Of a DNA stretch of 64,000 nucleotides, positions 22,387-33,196 are shown one piece after another. The position numbers and the translations under genes are program-made. Source of the DNA: Lobulomyces angularis (lineage: Eukaryota > Chytridiomycota > Chytridiomycetes > Lobulomycetales > Lobulomycetaceae); the NCBI GenBank assembly GCA_027604685.1, contig JADHYX010000003.1, positions 2,716 to 66,715 of the forward strand. Direction: 5' to 3'. Position 1 is the first letter of the stretch. Every line of letters begins with the position of its first letter. A model generated the notes under the pieces. The model was not told the origin of the DNA. It did no database searches and saw only the letters and a list, made by a program, of their open reading frames with translations.

Positions 22387-25300
22387 ATGGCCAAAACTAA
22401 AGAAATGATTAATGAAGAATGGCTACCTGAAAACGTTAAAAAGTTGAAGGTTTAAATAAAGGAAAAAGCATAACAAATTAATGTAGAAACTTTCAATCCA
22501 TTCTATATAGAATGCCAGCAAGAAACCTGCAGCATATACAATCTCAAGTAAAGATAAGTCGGTGATTGATTCACTTGACAAATCCAGAAATCTTTTGGAA
22601 AGTAGAAGTGATAGCAAGTATGAAATTGAAACAGAAGAAAAATTCGATGAAGAAACACCAATTCAGGTCATACCATCAAAGTTACTGAGGGATACACATA
22701 AGCAACCTATGTATTAATTTAATTTTTTCATTTAATTTTTTACAGATTTTACAAAAATGAACTTTTATTTAAAAAATTCTTAATTTACATTTTTTAGCTT
22801 TAATTTTGAAATTAGAGAAAATGCGCTAGTAATTTTTTTGCACCAGAAAAGAGTGAAGACTGGTCTTGTTAAAATAATTTCTACTGATGTAAGGAAAGTT
22901 TATATTGTATGGCTTTTAACATATTTACTAGGAATTAAGATATCAAATTGAGTTTGATGAAACTTTGAATTTATTACCTTTGAACGTGAATTTGCGAAAA
23001 TTACAGCAAAAGTTATTTAAATATTTTTTAGTAAAACACTATGTTTCTAGCGAAAAATTGAAATTGATAATTAAATTTGAAATTATTGAAGACAAATTGT
23101 AAGTCATCTAAAAAAAAAAATAATTTAAAATAACACGTTTTTGTAAGAGCTGAAAAAGATGATATGCTATTGAAAGAACTGAATTTCTATCGAACGCAGT
23201 ACCTAAAGGATAAGAGATTGCTTAATATACCCAGCCATAGGAGTGACTTTTTTTTTCACGAAGCGTTTACTCAGGCTCAATATTTACAAAGAGGCAAATC
23301 AGCAACTCCTTACCAAAGGTTAAATATAAAGTTTCAGACTGAGCTACTTCTTGATTCGTTGAATATCAATTCTCCACATTGGTCAAATCATCAATTGGTT
23401 AGAGATGAATCCTTTGATATAAAAAATTCTGTGTCTTCGCAAAATAAAATTTGTCGCAAGAGATTTAATGATATGGAATATCTGATTTATCATTTTGGAC
23501 AAAGGTTTATAGCTGAGGATAAAAAGGAAAGTAGTTCAATTGAAGAAAGAAATTTAGAACCCAAGTAACAATTAATTTTAATTTTTTTTTACTTTAAAAA
23601 CAAAACAAAATTTTTTTAGATACACAGTCACTTCAAGCAATAATTTTGTGATAGTTACCATTTTTCAAAAAAATTTAAAATCTAATCAGTTTAAAGCAAT
23701 ATATAAGCATAAAACTGTAACATACCCATCAAAATTGTTAAAAATTAATTTCTCTTTTTGTTTAGCTATTAGTGACTTTTGTGGATTTTACTTTGAAGTT
23801 ATTACCAATCAAATTAGAAAGCCTGGATTTCAACATTAACTATGATCAATCATTTGTAGAAATAAACGGGGAGAATATAGCAATACATCTGTATAAAACA
23901 GTGGAAGCCAGTAAGGATCCGAAAAATTTCGTCTTAAAAATTAAGGACCAAGCCCTACGAGAAATTAAAAAAGAAGCCAATGCAAATGGAATTTCCTACG
24001 AAGAACCTAAAAAAAAAAAACCAAAAAAAAAAAAATCGAAAAAAGCTGTGGAAAAAACTAATGGCACAGCTGACATACCTATAAAAAAAGAAGAGGTGTT
24101 ATTAACAGTTGGCATGGATGATACTAATACCGCAATGTGTAAAACTTTAGGAATGGATATCCATAAAGATGAGTCGCAAGTGAATTTAAATAGTTATATC
24201 CTTGTGGATCAAAACAGCGACTTAGTGGAAACCATGCGTAATACACACACCGACCAAACTAACGAAAATGAAAAGAATTGTAATTACATCATTGAGGAGG
24301 TAGGCTTGCTTAAAAGTGAGAATAGTCAAAAAGCGAACCCGGTAGAGCCATTGACATATGAAAGATGTGAATACCCAGAGTTTGGCTGCAATGTTAATTC
24401 GGAACTAACAAAATCCTTGTATAACTCTTGCTTAAATGAAAATTCCTCTTCTAATAAATCAAAAAAAAGAAAAAAAAATAAAAAATGTGCAAAGAACGAT
24501 GTAGAGGAAAGCTCCATCAAAAATTTGGCAAATTCCAAGAATATAGTTGTTGGTGATGTATCTTTTGAGAGAAACAATAATTTAAATAGCAGTGAGTTTG
24601 AACACGTTTCACCACAATCTACTTTTGTTCCAAAAAAAATAAAAAAAGTTATTCATCAAGGAGAAGTTCCTAGTTTGCAAGAAGATGAAGTTGTCGAAAC
24701 TAGTAATAATTTAGTACCCACTGAAAGTATGGAATGCGGAAACACCGATAGCATTGTTTTAAAAGAAAATAAAGTAAAAAGCAGTTCCAAGGAATTTAAT
24801 TCAAAAATAAAGTGTGAAGATAGCAGAACATCTGATAATGAAAGTTTTTCCCATCGCCCTGAAGTAGAATCCCCTACTTCCATCAATTCTGAAACACAGA
24901 AAAAAAAAAGGAAGAAAACTAACAAAAAATCGGTCGTTGAAAATAGGCATCATCTCGCATTAAAGCAAAAGTCTAACGGTACAAAGGTTCTGACTGCAAG
25001 TTGTGCATTAGATACAGAAAATAATGCTGATACTTTAAATGAAAATAACAACTGTAGTGATGATGAGCTTCATCATAATTCCCCAGCATCACTTAATGCT
25101 GAGGTTAATCATGAAAGCACTAGTGTAAGTGGTGCGGAAGAAACCAAGGAAGATATCGTTTTGTTTAATGTGAACGAAGGCTTTCAGTCAGAAAATAGTG
25201 ATATTCCTATTGCGGTACTTTCTGACCTTATGCATTTACTTATTTTTTTTAATGTTACTAGCGAAAAGAATTTATGAGTGAAGATATTGATGAAAAAAAT

Positions 25301-27732
25301 TTTTTTTTACAAGAGGAAGGAGATGAATGTAATGAAAGTAAATCTGTAGTAAGAAATAAAGTTATATCGGGTAGATGTGGTTTGCTGAATTCTGGAACTG
25401 TAAGCAATCCAAATCCATGCGTTCTTTTTTAATTCAAAAATTTTGTTTAGACCTGTTATATGAACAGCATTATTCAGTGCTTGGCAACGTATCCGTATTT
25501 TGTTGATTACTTTTTATGTAAAAACAACTTATTGTTTTTCATATTTTCATGTCGGTTAAAAAAAAAAAAAAAAAAAAAATTGCATAGCCGGAACATATCT
25601 TCAACACATTAACGTTGTTAGCAAGTTTAGTAGCAAGGGAGAGATTGCCAGAAAGTTTTGCTTGCTATTAGAGAAGTTAAATGATGAACATTCAACACCT
25701 TTTTTTCCCTACGAATTCTCGGTACTTTTTTTTTTTTGTACATTAATTTCTTTAGAATGCCGTCGTAAAGTATTCAAATTTATTTGACGCTACAATGCAG
25801 CATGATTCTCAAGAGTTTTTAAACTGGTTATTAGATAACTTACATGAAGGTAAAAAATTATATACCATTAAATGTTGAATAATTTTAGATGTCAACTTAA
25901 TCAAAACTAAACCTTACGTTGAAATGGATGACTATGATGGTTCTATTAAGGACGAGGTGTGTATAGAGTCTTTATAGGTTTTGAAAAAATTTTAAATAAT
26001 TTTTCTTCTTTCAGGAAGTTGCCAAAATCTTTTGGGATGCGCATGTTAAAAGGAATGATTCATTAATTGGTATATAAAAATTTACTGAAAAAATAACAAT
26101 TCTTGTGATAGTGGATCATTTTTATGGACAATATAAGTCAAAGATGACCTGCACTGTTTGTAGACAGGTAAACCTGGCAACTCGTAATTTATTTAATAAT
26201 AATTTACAGATTTCCATTAAATTTGACCCGTTTATGAATTTGACAATAGAAGTTCCTAATTTAACTGTTGATACTGAAGTTTTTTTTGTTAGGTCGGATA
26301 ACAGCACTACTATAAAGGTTTAGCAACCACCCCCTTATTTAATTTAACAAATTTATTTGCAGATTAGATTGAACATAGACTATGACTTCAGTATAAGAAG
26401 AGTTATTCAAAAACTTTCAGCTAATACAGGATTTCCAGCGAATGAAGTAAAACATAAAATAGACCTTTTTTTGTTGTTTATTTCTTATTAGATATTATTT
26501 GCGGTACATAAATGCGGTGAATACTTTTTCGATTATGACACTCAAAAATTTTTAGATAGTAGTTGGACGCAAATTAGTTTGGTTTCAAACTATGAGTTCT
26601 TCTTGTAAGTTATTAATTTTTTACCAATTTTTCGGCTATTTTATTAAATACCTTCAATAGCTACCATTTTATACCAAATCGCGCTTATATCCAGCTTCTT
26701 CACTGTGTAAAAAATGTTGAGGACAGCAGTAGATTAATAGTAGACAAAAATAGTTTCATGTCAATTTCTGCAGGGACGTACTCTATGTCAGAACTGAAAA
26801 ATGTCATACATAAAAATTTAGAAAAGTATACATTTTAAAGTAGAAATTTTTAATTTAACGCTTTAGGCATTTGATTACCTTAGAAGAACCTTACATGCTG
26901 GAGGAAATTTTGCAGAAGACTATGCATTTCATTGATGAAAATGACAACATAGTTACTGACGACCAGTTTGACCTTGAATCTGGTTGTATAACGAGCTTCA
27001 AGGTACTTTGGTCTTCACAAATATTCGACTATGAAAGCTTTATTACTCCGAAGGTATCTTGAACATAATTTTATCTTTTTACTGAACAATTTTTATGTAG
27101 TTAATTAAAAAATTCAATGATACACCTTCTCCTACTTTCGTGTTCTTATCGGATTGCATTAAAAAACATTTAGAGGTGGAAATCGTTGACGAGTACTACT
27201 GTTCTAAGTGCAAAAAACACCAGAAAGGAGAAAAAAAGTTGGATTTTTGGAAATTACCTTCAAGTTTAATTATTCATTTGAAAAGATTTTTTCAGTTTAG
27301 TCATGATAGCAATTGGATTAAAAGGGAAGTTTCAGTGGACTTTGATTTGGAGGGTGTAAGTTTTGAGGAATTTTGTTTGAATAAAAAAGAATACCAAAAA
27401 TATGATTTGCTTTCTATAAGGTTAGCAATGAATAATTTTAAATTTTGTTTAATTTACTTTTTCCTATCTTGATTTTTGTAGCAATCACTATGGTAGAATT
27501 TCTTCAGGCCATTGTAAGTTTATGATATTTTATTAAGAAAATTAACTTTTATGTAGATACATCTCATTGTAAGGTGGGAGAAAAATGGTGTCAGTTTGAT
27601 GACGATGAAATTACCGAGATTAGCAACAGTGATGTCATTGTAAGTTCAATAATTTTTAAATCTTTTTTAAATAAGTGTACTTTTTTACAGACTCCTTCTG
27701 CTTATTTATTATTTTTTGAAAAACAAGTGTAA
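22387..27732 (+). CDS. USP19-like deubiquitinase with two CS (p23) domains
   Basis: About 17 small introns; all joins read in phase, giving a protein of roughly 1,450 residues. A short N-terminal region precedes a first CS/p23-like domain (22800-23100: ENALVIFLHQKR, then ELRYQIEFDETLNLLPLNVN, KLKLIIKFEI). A spacer and a second CS domain (23620-23900) follow: SNNFVIVTIFQKNLKS, LLVTFVDFTLKLLPIKLE, SFVEINGENIAIHLYKT. A Lys-rich and acidic low-complexity linker of about 400 residues leads to the USP catalytic domain. That has the Cys box GLLNSGTTCYMNSIIQCL, QHDSQEFLNWLL, two CxxC pairs (CTVCRQ and YCSKCKK), LIIHLKRF, and the His box HYGRISSGHYTSH ending FDDDEITEI. CS pair plus USP is the layout of USP19. 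The ER tail anchor of animal USP19 is absent: the protein stops at YLLFFEKQV. Confidence 0.85.
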
Positions 27733-29543
27733 TTTCTATCTTATTTATACTATTTTTAATTGTATCATTAAAAAAGATTGTTTAATGTTTTGTTTTAATA
27801 AATTCAAGTTATAAAATTTCCAACATAAGAAGTTGTATTTTATTTATTGACAAACTTAAATTAGTTTCATTCATTATACTAAATAAAATAAAATTTTTAT
27901 TTCTATTTCAGAACAATTTTAGTAAATATTTAGGTACGTTGAACATCCACCCTGAACTCTAAGTACAAATACATCGAATGTTTTTATTATCCAATGTTTT
28001 TTAAATTTGATTCTTGATGTAAAAAACGTTGGTTGTTAACTGCATTAATTTCATCTAAATCTGCAATACATACAATAAAAGATCACGTATAATTAAATGT
28101 GATTGATATTTGTGAATGTATTAGTACAAATATAAAAAAAAAAGAATGATTTCTATTTTAAAGATGGATAGAAGGTGTAGCAACATTTTTTTTTGTTCAA
28201 AAAATTGATTTGAATTATAATGCGTATTATCAATGTTTCTATTAGTGTATTCCAATAGTATTTTATCAAATTCACTCTTAATTTTATATAATTTATTTAT
28301 AGTCATTTTATTTGAATTAAAAACTTATGACTATTTAATATTTGATGTGCTTGTATGAATTAATTGTTGTTTAAAATAAGCAAAAAATGTAAAATGCTTT
28401 TGGAACTTTAGAAGTAGAAACGGAGTCCACAACTTGCCATTTAGATATCATACTGAAGAAATATTGTTTTCTATACAATGTACTAATATCTGTACAGAAA
28501 ATCTTAATGTTTTTTTTAAGTTTTATGTTTACTTGACTCCTCCATTATCCGAAATTATGGTTCTGAAAAAAAGCTTAACGAAAGACAGACAAGATCCCTT
28601 TCCGTTCTGTGAGTTTCAGTTTTAGACTCAAGTTTTCAACGCAAAGACTTATGAGTCTACAAAAGTTTAAAAATGATTCTGGGACTGAAAATCTGCTTTT
28701 TCAAGTCTTCCTTCAATCTTGAGGATTTTGGCTGAATTTTGGTGACTTGGTCACATGGAATGATATAGGGATTAACTGGAAGCAAGTAACCAAATAAAAG
28801 ATCTGTTCGCAGAGCACTGAAGTTGAAATTCTAATGGTAAATCTATTAGGAGACAGCTTCTTATTTGGTTATTACTAATGTTTTTGTTTGCTAAAGTTAA
28901 CTTTCAAAAACTTTATTTCATTAGGAATTTCAACATTTTCTTTGATGGAAAAATGCGTTTTGCAAAAGTGCGATGACTCATTTCCTTCAAAACTGAAATT
29001 ATTATTCATCAATTTTCTCAGTTTAAATTTGATCCTTTTTTTTAATATATGACATTGATCAATTTTTCTGTGAAATGTTTAATTTTCTTTAATTTGGTTA
29101 TATTCATTGTAAATTTGTACAAATTTAATTAATGTTTTGTTGGCTACGCTTTACGACTTAAAAGAAATCATGTTTTTTGGGCATAAACCCAATTTAAACT
29201 TAAAGTTTGTGAAATGATCAAAGAGACATTTAAGAAAGTACAAATACTACTCTATTTAACCTTTTTTAATTTTTAATTACCCAGAATATTTAAGGTTTTA
29301 ACCCTTCAAAAAAGAAAAAAAAGTATAAAGAAATTTTGTACGTCTCAATTTAATTTAAAAATGTATCTAAATATCTTGCTTCTTCACTATGAAGTTTAAG
29401 ATATAAAAATTAGTTGATTAAAAATTTTGCAAATTATAGGAATTTTAACACTTTTCTTTTTATCTCATTTTAATTATGAGATGTTATTTTATATATAGAA
29501 GGGACCCTGCCTGCTTTTTAAAGCCGAAGTTTATAAATTAAGA

Positions 29544-29675
29544 ATGGCATTTAATTTATTGAGTTTGACTTCTTGCCAGCCTCCAGGATATACTTCTTCG
29601 TTTTTACCAGCATCTGCTTTCCTTCATCAACAATTTCGTTATGAACAATTGAGTGAAGTGAGTGCTACAACTTAA
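29544..29675 (+). CDS. Short ORF upstream of the permease (possible uORF)
   Basis: ATG at 29544, TAA ending 29675, 43 codons: MAFNLLSLTSCQPPGYTSS, then FLPASAFLHQQFRYEQLSE. Composition is unlike the A/T-run spacer and includes Cys, Pro and Gln. It ends 226 bp before the permease ATG and the hairpin lies between. It might be a regulatory uORF, a relic exon, or an independent small protein. Peptide uORFs do control some fungal amino-acid genes, but no link is shown here. Confidence 0.35.
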   Translation: MAFNLLSLTSCQPPGYTSSFLPASAFLHQQFRYEQLSEVSATT

Positions 29676-29702
29676 GTTTGCTTTTGCTTTGTTTGAAAAA
29701 CT

Positions 29703-29742
29703 CGCAAGCCTTTTGGGGAAGATTGAAAAGCCGAGGCTTGCG
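29703..29742. repeat. GC-rich inverted repeat (hairpin)
   Basis: Perfect 9-bp arms CGCAAGCCT (29703-29711) and AGGCTTGCG (29734-29742) enclose a 22-nt loop. The loop contains GGGG, and CCCCC follows the 3' arm, so alternative pairing is possible. The GC content is striking against a genome of about 27% GC by eye. It sits 160 bp upstream of the permease start. Confidence 0.7.
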
Positions 29743-29901
29743 CCCCCTAGTTGCAGAAAAATTTAAAAACCAAAAACATTCCTTTTTGGCATTTGATAGG
29801 GGTCATACAATTTTCTTACAGACTCAGTATAAATAAATGGACAAAATTTATAATTTAAAGCTTCTTTTTTGATATTTAAATTTTTTTTTGTTTGAAAAGA
29901 A

Positions 29902-31809
29902 ATGGAAAAAAAAGATACTGAGGTTGCCATTGAAGACCATCACAATCACCATCACGGTCAACATGAAGGAACTGCTAGAAAACTTGAAAACAGGCATCTA
30001 ACAATGATTGCTATTGGTGGTACTATTGGTACTGGGTTGTTTTTAAATTCTGGTAAGTTGTGAATGTCTTTTATCTTATTATAACTTTCATTTTAAAATC
30101 TAGGTGCTCTTATGTCCACTGTTGGTGCAATTGGTTTATTATTGGCTTACTTAATTTCTGGAACTGCGGTTTATTTTGTTGTTAGTAGTTTGGGTGAAAT
30201 GGTAACTTTACTTTCTATTTGAATATATCTTAATAAAATTATAGGCTACATTGATCCCTATATCCGGTTCTTTTAATTCTTATGCCTCTCGTTTTGTTGA
30301 TCCAGCATTAGGCTTTACTTCTGGATGGAATTACTTTTTTAGTTGGATTATTGTATGAATTAAAATTTTTTTTTTTTTTTTAAGACTTTACCATTAGAAA
30401 TACAGGCAGCAGCTTCATTTATAAATCGGTGGGCACCAGATGCGAATCAATACGTAGTTATGGCAATAATACTGACAGTTTTAGTTATCGCTAACTGCTT
30501 TGCTGTCAACGGTTTTGGAGAAATTGAATACTGGTATTTTTTTTTTTTTTATAAAGTTCAAAAATTTCTTAAATAAATTTTTATTCAGGTTATCAATTGT
30601 AAAAATCGTAGCCATCATATTTTTCATCTGTGTAGGTTTCTATGTTTTGGGAAGAGGAAATGGCGGATTTTTTATGTATAATTTAACAACGGACCAAGCG
30701 CTGCGGTTAAGTCCTCCTCTGAATATAACTGGAGATGTCGGTGGTCCATTTCTAGGTGCTCCTGGTAGCGTTGCTCTTAAAAATATTATAGGTAAGAAAT
30801 ATAGTAACTTGTTGATTTTTACTAAAATTTTACTAGTTGCTATGGTTGGTGCTTGTTTTTCTTTTGGTGGTACAGAAATTGTAGGAATTACTGCTGGTGA
30901 AGCCAAAAACCCAAGAAAGGCAGTTCCAAGGGCAATTAATGGTACATTCTGGAGAATCATGATTTTCTACATTGTTTCTGTATTCCTAATTGGTCTCCTC
31001 TTGCCTGCAACATTTGAAAAATTCCAAAGTGAGGATAAAATTTCCAAATCTCCATTTGTGTATGCTTTAAGTTCCGCTAATATTCCTGGAGTTGAAGATT
31101 TTATGAATGCAATTTGTCTTGTTGCTGTTATATCTACTGCAAGTTCCTCAATTTACGCTAGTAACAGATCTTTGATGGGATTAGCCCAAGAAAATAAAGC
31201 TCCTGCAATATTCGCTAGAACTTCTCAAAGTGGTGTACCTTACTTTGCTGTTCTTCTTTCTGCTTTAGTTGGATGTATTGTATGAGTTTTTTTAAAATGA
31301 TTTTTATTTGTATTAATATTTTTTATTGTTAGGCTTTCCTTGGATCATTATTTGGCGATGGTGTCGTCTTTAATTGGTTAATCAACGTATCTGGTTTAAC
31401 AATTATTGTAACTTGGTGGATGATTAGTTTAACGCACTTAAGATTCCGCAAAGCTTATCTACATCAAGGATACAAGATAGAAGACTTACCTTATAAATCA
31501 ATGTTTTTCCCTATTGGATGCTATTTTAGTTTATTCGTAACTGGATTAATAGTCATTTTAAATCCAATTTTAGGGGCAGTTGATGATTCTGGTGCTTTCT
31601 CTGGTGAAAAGTTCATTGCCGGTTTTATCACTTTACCTGTATATCTAGTCTTGTTTTTAGGATGGAAAATTTTTAAAAGAACAAAATTAGTTCCGTTGAT
31701 GGAGGTGGATCTTGCAACCGATAACATTAACTTAAATAGTGCCTCTATGGGTCTCGTTGTAGAAGGACCTAAGAAAGGATTTGCAAAAATGGTAGATATT
31801 TTTGCTTAA
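29902..31809 (+). CDS. YAT-family amino-acid permease
   Basis: Seven or so exons, about 540 residues. The N-terminus is hydrophilic and histidine-rich (DHHNHHHGQHEG). It is followed by the signature entry helix RHLTMIAIGGTIGTGLFLNS. Further family motifs are SLGEMATLIPISGSFNSYA, GWNYFFSWI, ITAGEAKNPRKAVPRAIN, SSSIYASNRSLMGLAQ, APAIFARTSQSGVPYFAV and the RFRKAY loop. Twelve helices are expected and the hydrophobic blocks fit. YAT permeases are H+-coupled plasma-membrane transporters, characteristic of fungi, so this gene is a main basis for the fungal assignment. The substrate cannot be read from sequence. One intron (30791-30836) lies inside a frame that stays open through it, giving a false readthrough; splicing restores IIVAMVGACFSFGGTE. 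Confidence 0.95.
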
Positions 31810-32290
31810 ATATTTAAATAGTAGCATATTAATTAGAAAGAAAAAATTATTATTTCAATAATAAGTAGATATTACCAATACTTTCATTTTTTAATAAAGT
31901 ATTGAAGATGTAAATTATTTTTTTTATTGAAATTTTTTTACATTCTTTAACATGAATTAAATTATTATGAATTAATTTTCTTGTGTTTTTTATGAACCAT
32001 TTTGCTTCCTTAATATATTTTTTGCAGTATTTTAAACTTTTTTTGTGCACAAATTTTTGAAACTTCAAAATAAAATTTTTTCTTTGTTTTCTTCTTTCTA
32101 TTTATGATAGATACAAAATAATATTTTATCTTCTATTTCTTAATTTTTCTTTAATTTTATTTATTTTTTTGTGAAAATAGCTAAAAATTTTAATTGTTTA
32201 TTTATTTTCTGTTTTTAATGCTATTATATTAACAAAAAAAAATTAAAAAAAAAAAAATATAATTATAATATCTTTTCTTTTTTTTTTATT
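31810..32290. other. Convergent 3' spacer
   Basis: About 480 bp between the permease stop and the MMS2-like stop. T-rich with A runs; contains minus-strand open codons only from AT composition. Nothing supported. Confidence 0.6.
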
Positions 32291-32880
32291 TCAAAACATT
32301 GTACCCTCAGGTGGTTGAGATAACTTTTTATTAGCAGGACTACCCATTTCCCTTTAATAACACAAAATAAAAATAAGGTTAAAATTAATAAAATTTTTTT
32401 TATAATAAAACATACTTTCTAAGTTCACTTAGAACTGATTCCAAAGTATTGGATCTTTTCCAGTTATCTAAACATCCCAACTTTTCAACCTTTTAATATA
32501 AAAATTAATTTATTTTAAACCAACTTAAAAAAAATGAAATAAAAGAATTTTTAACACCTTTCCATTTGATTGGTTAACACCAGGCAAATTAATTTTGGTT
32601 AAAAAGCTAAGTGTGGGAGGTTTATCAGGATAATCTGGTCCACAAAAAATTTTTAAAGAATAAATTCTGTTTTCATGAACAGTCTAAATATAAAAAAAAA
32701 ATAAAAAAGAAATTTATTAAATATATTTTACATGTCCAGGGCCTATAATTGTACCATGCCAGTTTTGCATTAACATATCATCCGCATCACTTAACCCAAA
32801 TGAAAGTGAACCATCTCCAATGCCTTTTTCTCCCTTCTCCAATTCCTCCAATAATCTAAAATTTCTTGGTACTTTTCGTT
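32291..32880 (-). CDS. MMS2: Ubiquitin E2 variant, MMS2/UBE2V-like (5' end lost in gap)
   Basis: Four exons visible. They read [20 protein letters not shown], then [60 protein letters not shown], and a tail with [20 protein letters not shown] and [10 protein letters not shown]. This is the full UEV fold and lacks the catalytic Cys of true E2s. Mms2/UBE2V partners Ubc13 to build K63-linked ubiquitin chains, for example on PCNA in DNA damage tolerance. The exon begins with an AG acceptor, so one short exon carrying the ATG is missing; the assembly gap at 32941-32950 lies exactly where it should be. Confidence 0.93.
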
Positions 32881-32940
32881 ATTTTAAAAAAAAAAAAAAA
32901 ATCAAAAATAATAATTTTACAGGATTTTATAGGAGTTGAA

Positions 32941-32950
32941 NNNNNNNNNN
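32941..32950. other. Assembly gap (10 N)
   Basis: Ten N characters within AT homopolymers. A fixed run of ten usually marks a gap of unknown size. It interrupts the 5' end of the MMS2-like gene. The left and right halves of the window are therefore joined by scaffolding evidence rather than by continuous sequence. Confidence 0.98.
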
Positions 32951-33196
32951 AAAAAAATAATGTTTAAAAAAAAATTAAATATTAAAATACAAATTTGTTT
33001 AGTTGAAACCTTTTGCCATTTTTCAAGACTATAATTTAGGGTTAATAAAAACCCTGAGAAAATTACAAGTAATATTTATCACATATAATCTATTAACAAA
33101 TTTGAAAATGATAACCATATATATACTAAATTTTAAACAAAGAATATATTTTACTATAACTATAAAATTTTCCCAAAAAAAAAAATAAAATAAACA

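Larger units (their letters stand above)
27733..29901. other. 2.2-kb spacer with relics, short ORF and hairpin
   Basis: Long region between the USP gene and the permease. 28434-28625 is open on the plus strand (LPFRYHTEEILFSIQC, then DRQDPFPFCEFQF) but lacks an ATG and looks like a relic. 28630-29500 shows nothing coding-like. A 43-codon ATG ORF lies at 29544-29675 and a GC-rich hairpin at 29703-29742, both just upstream of the permease; they are listed separately. Confidence 0.5.

Noticed and set aside
24326..24925. Minus-strand open frames across the USP linker
   Set aside because: Opposite strand of the low-complexity linker of the USP19-like gene; no start context, no domain.
33003..33188. 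61-codon plus-strand frame beside the assembly gap
   Set aside because: Composition is Ile/Lys/Asn/Phe as expected from AT-rich spacer, no start context and no motif.
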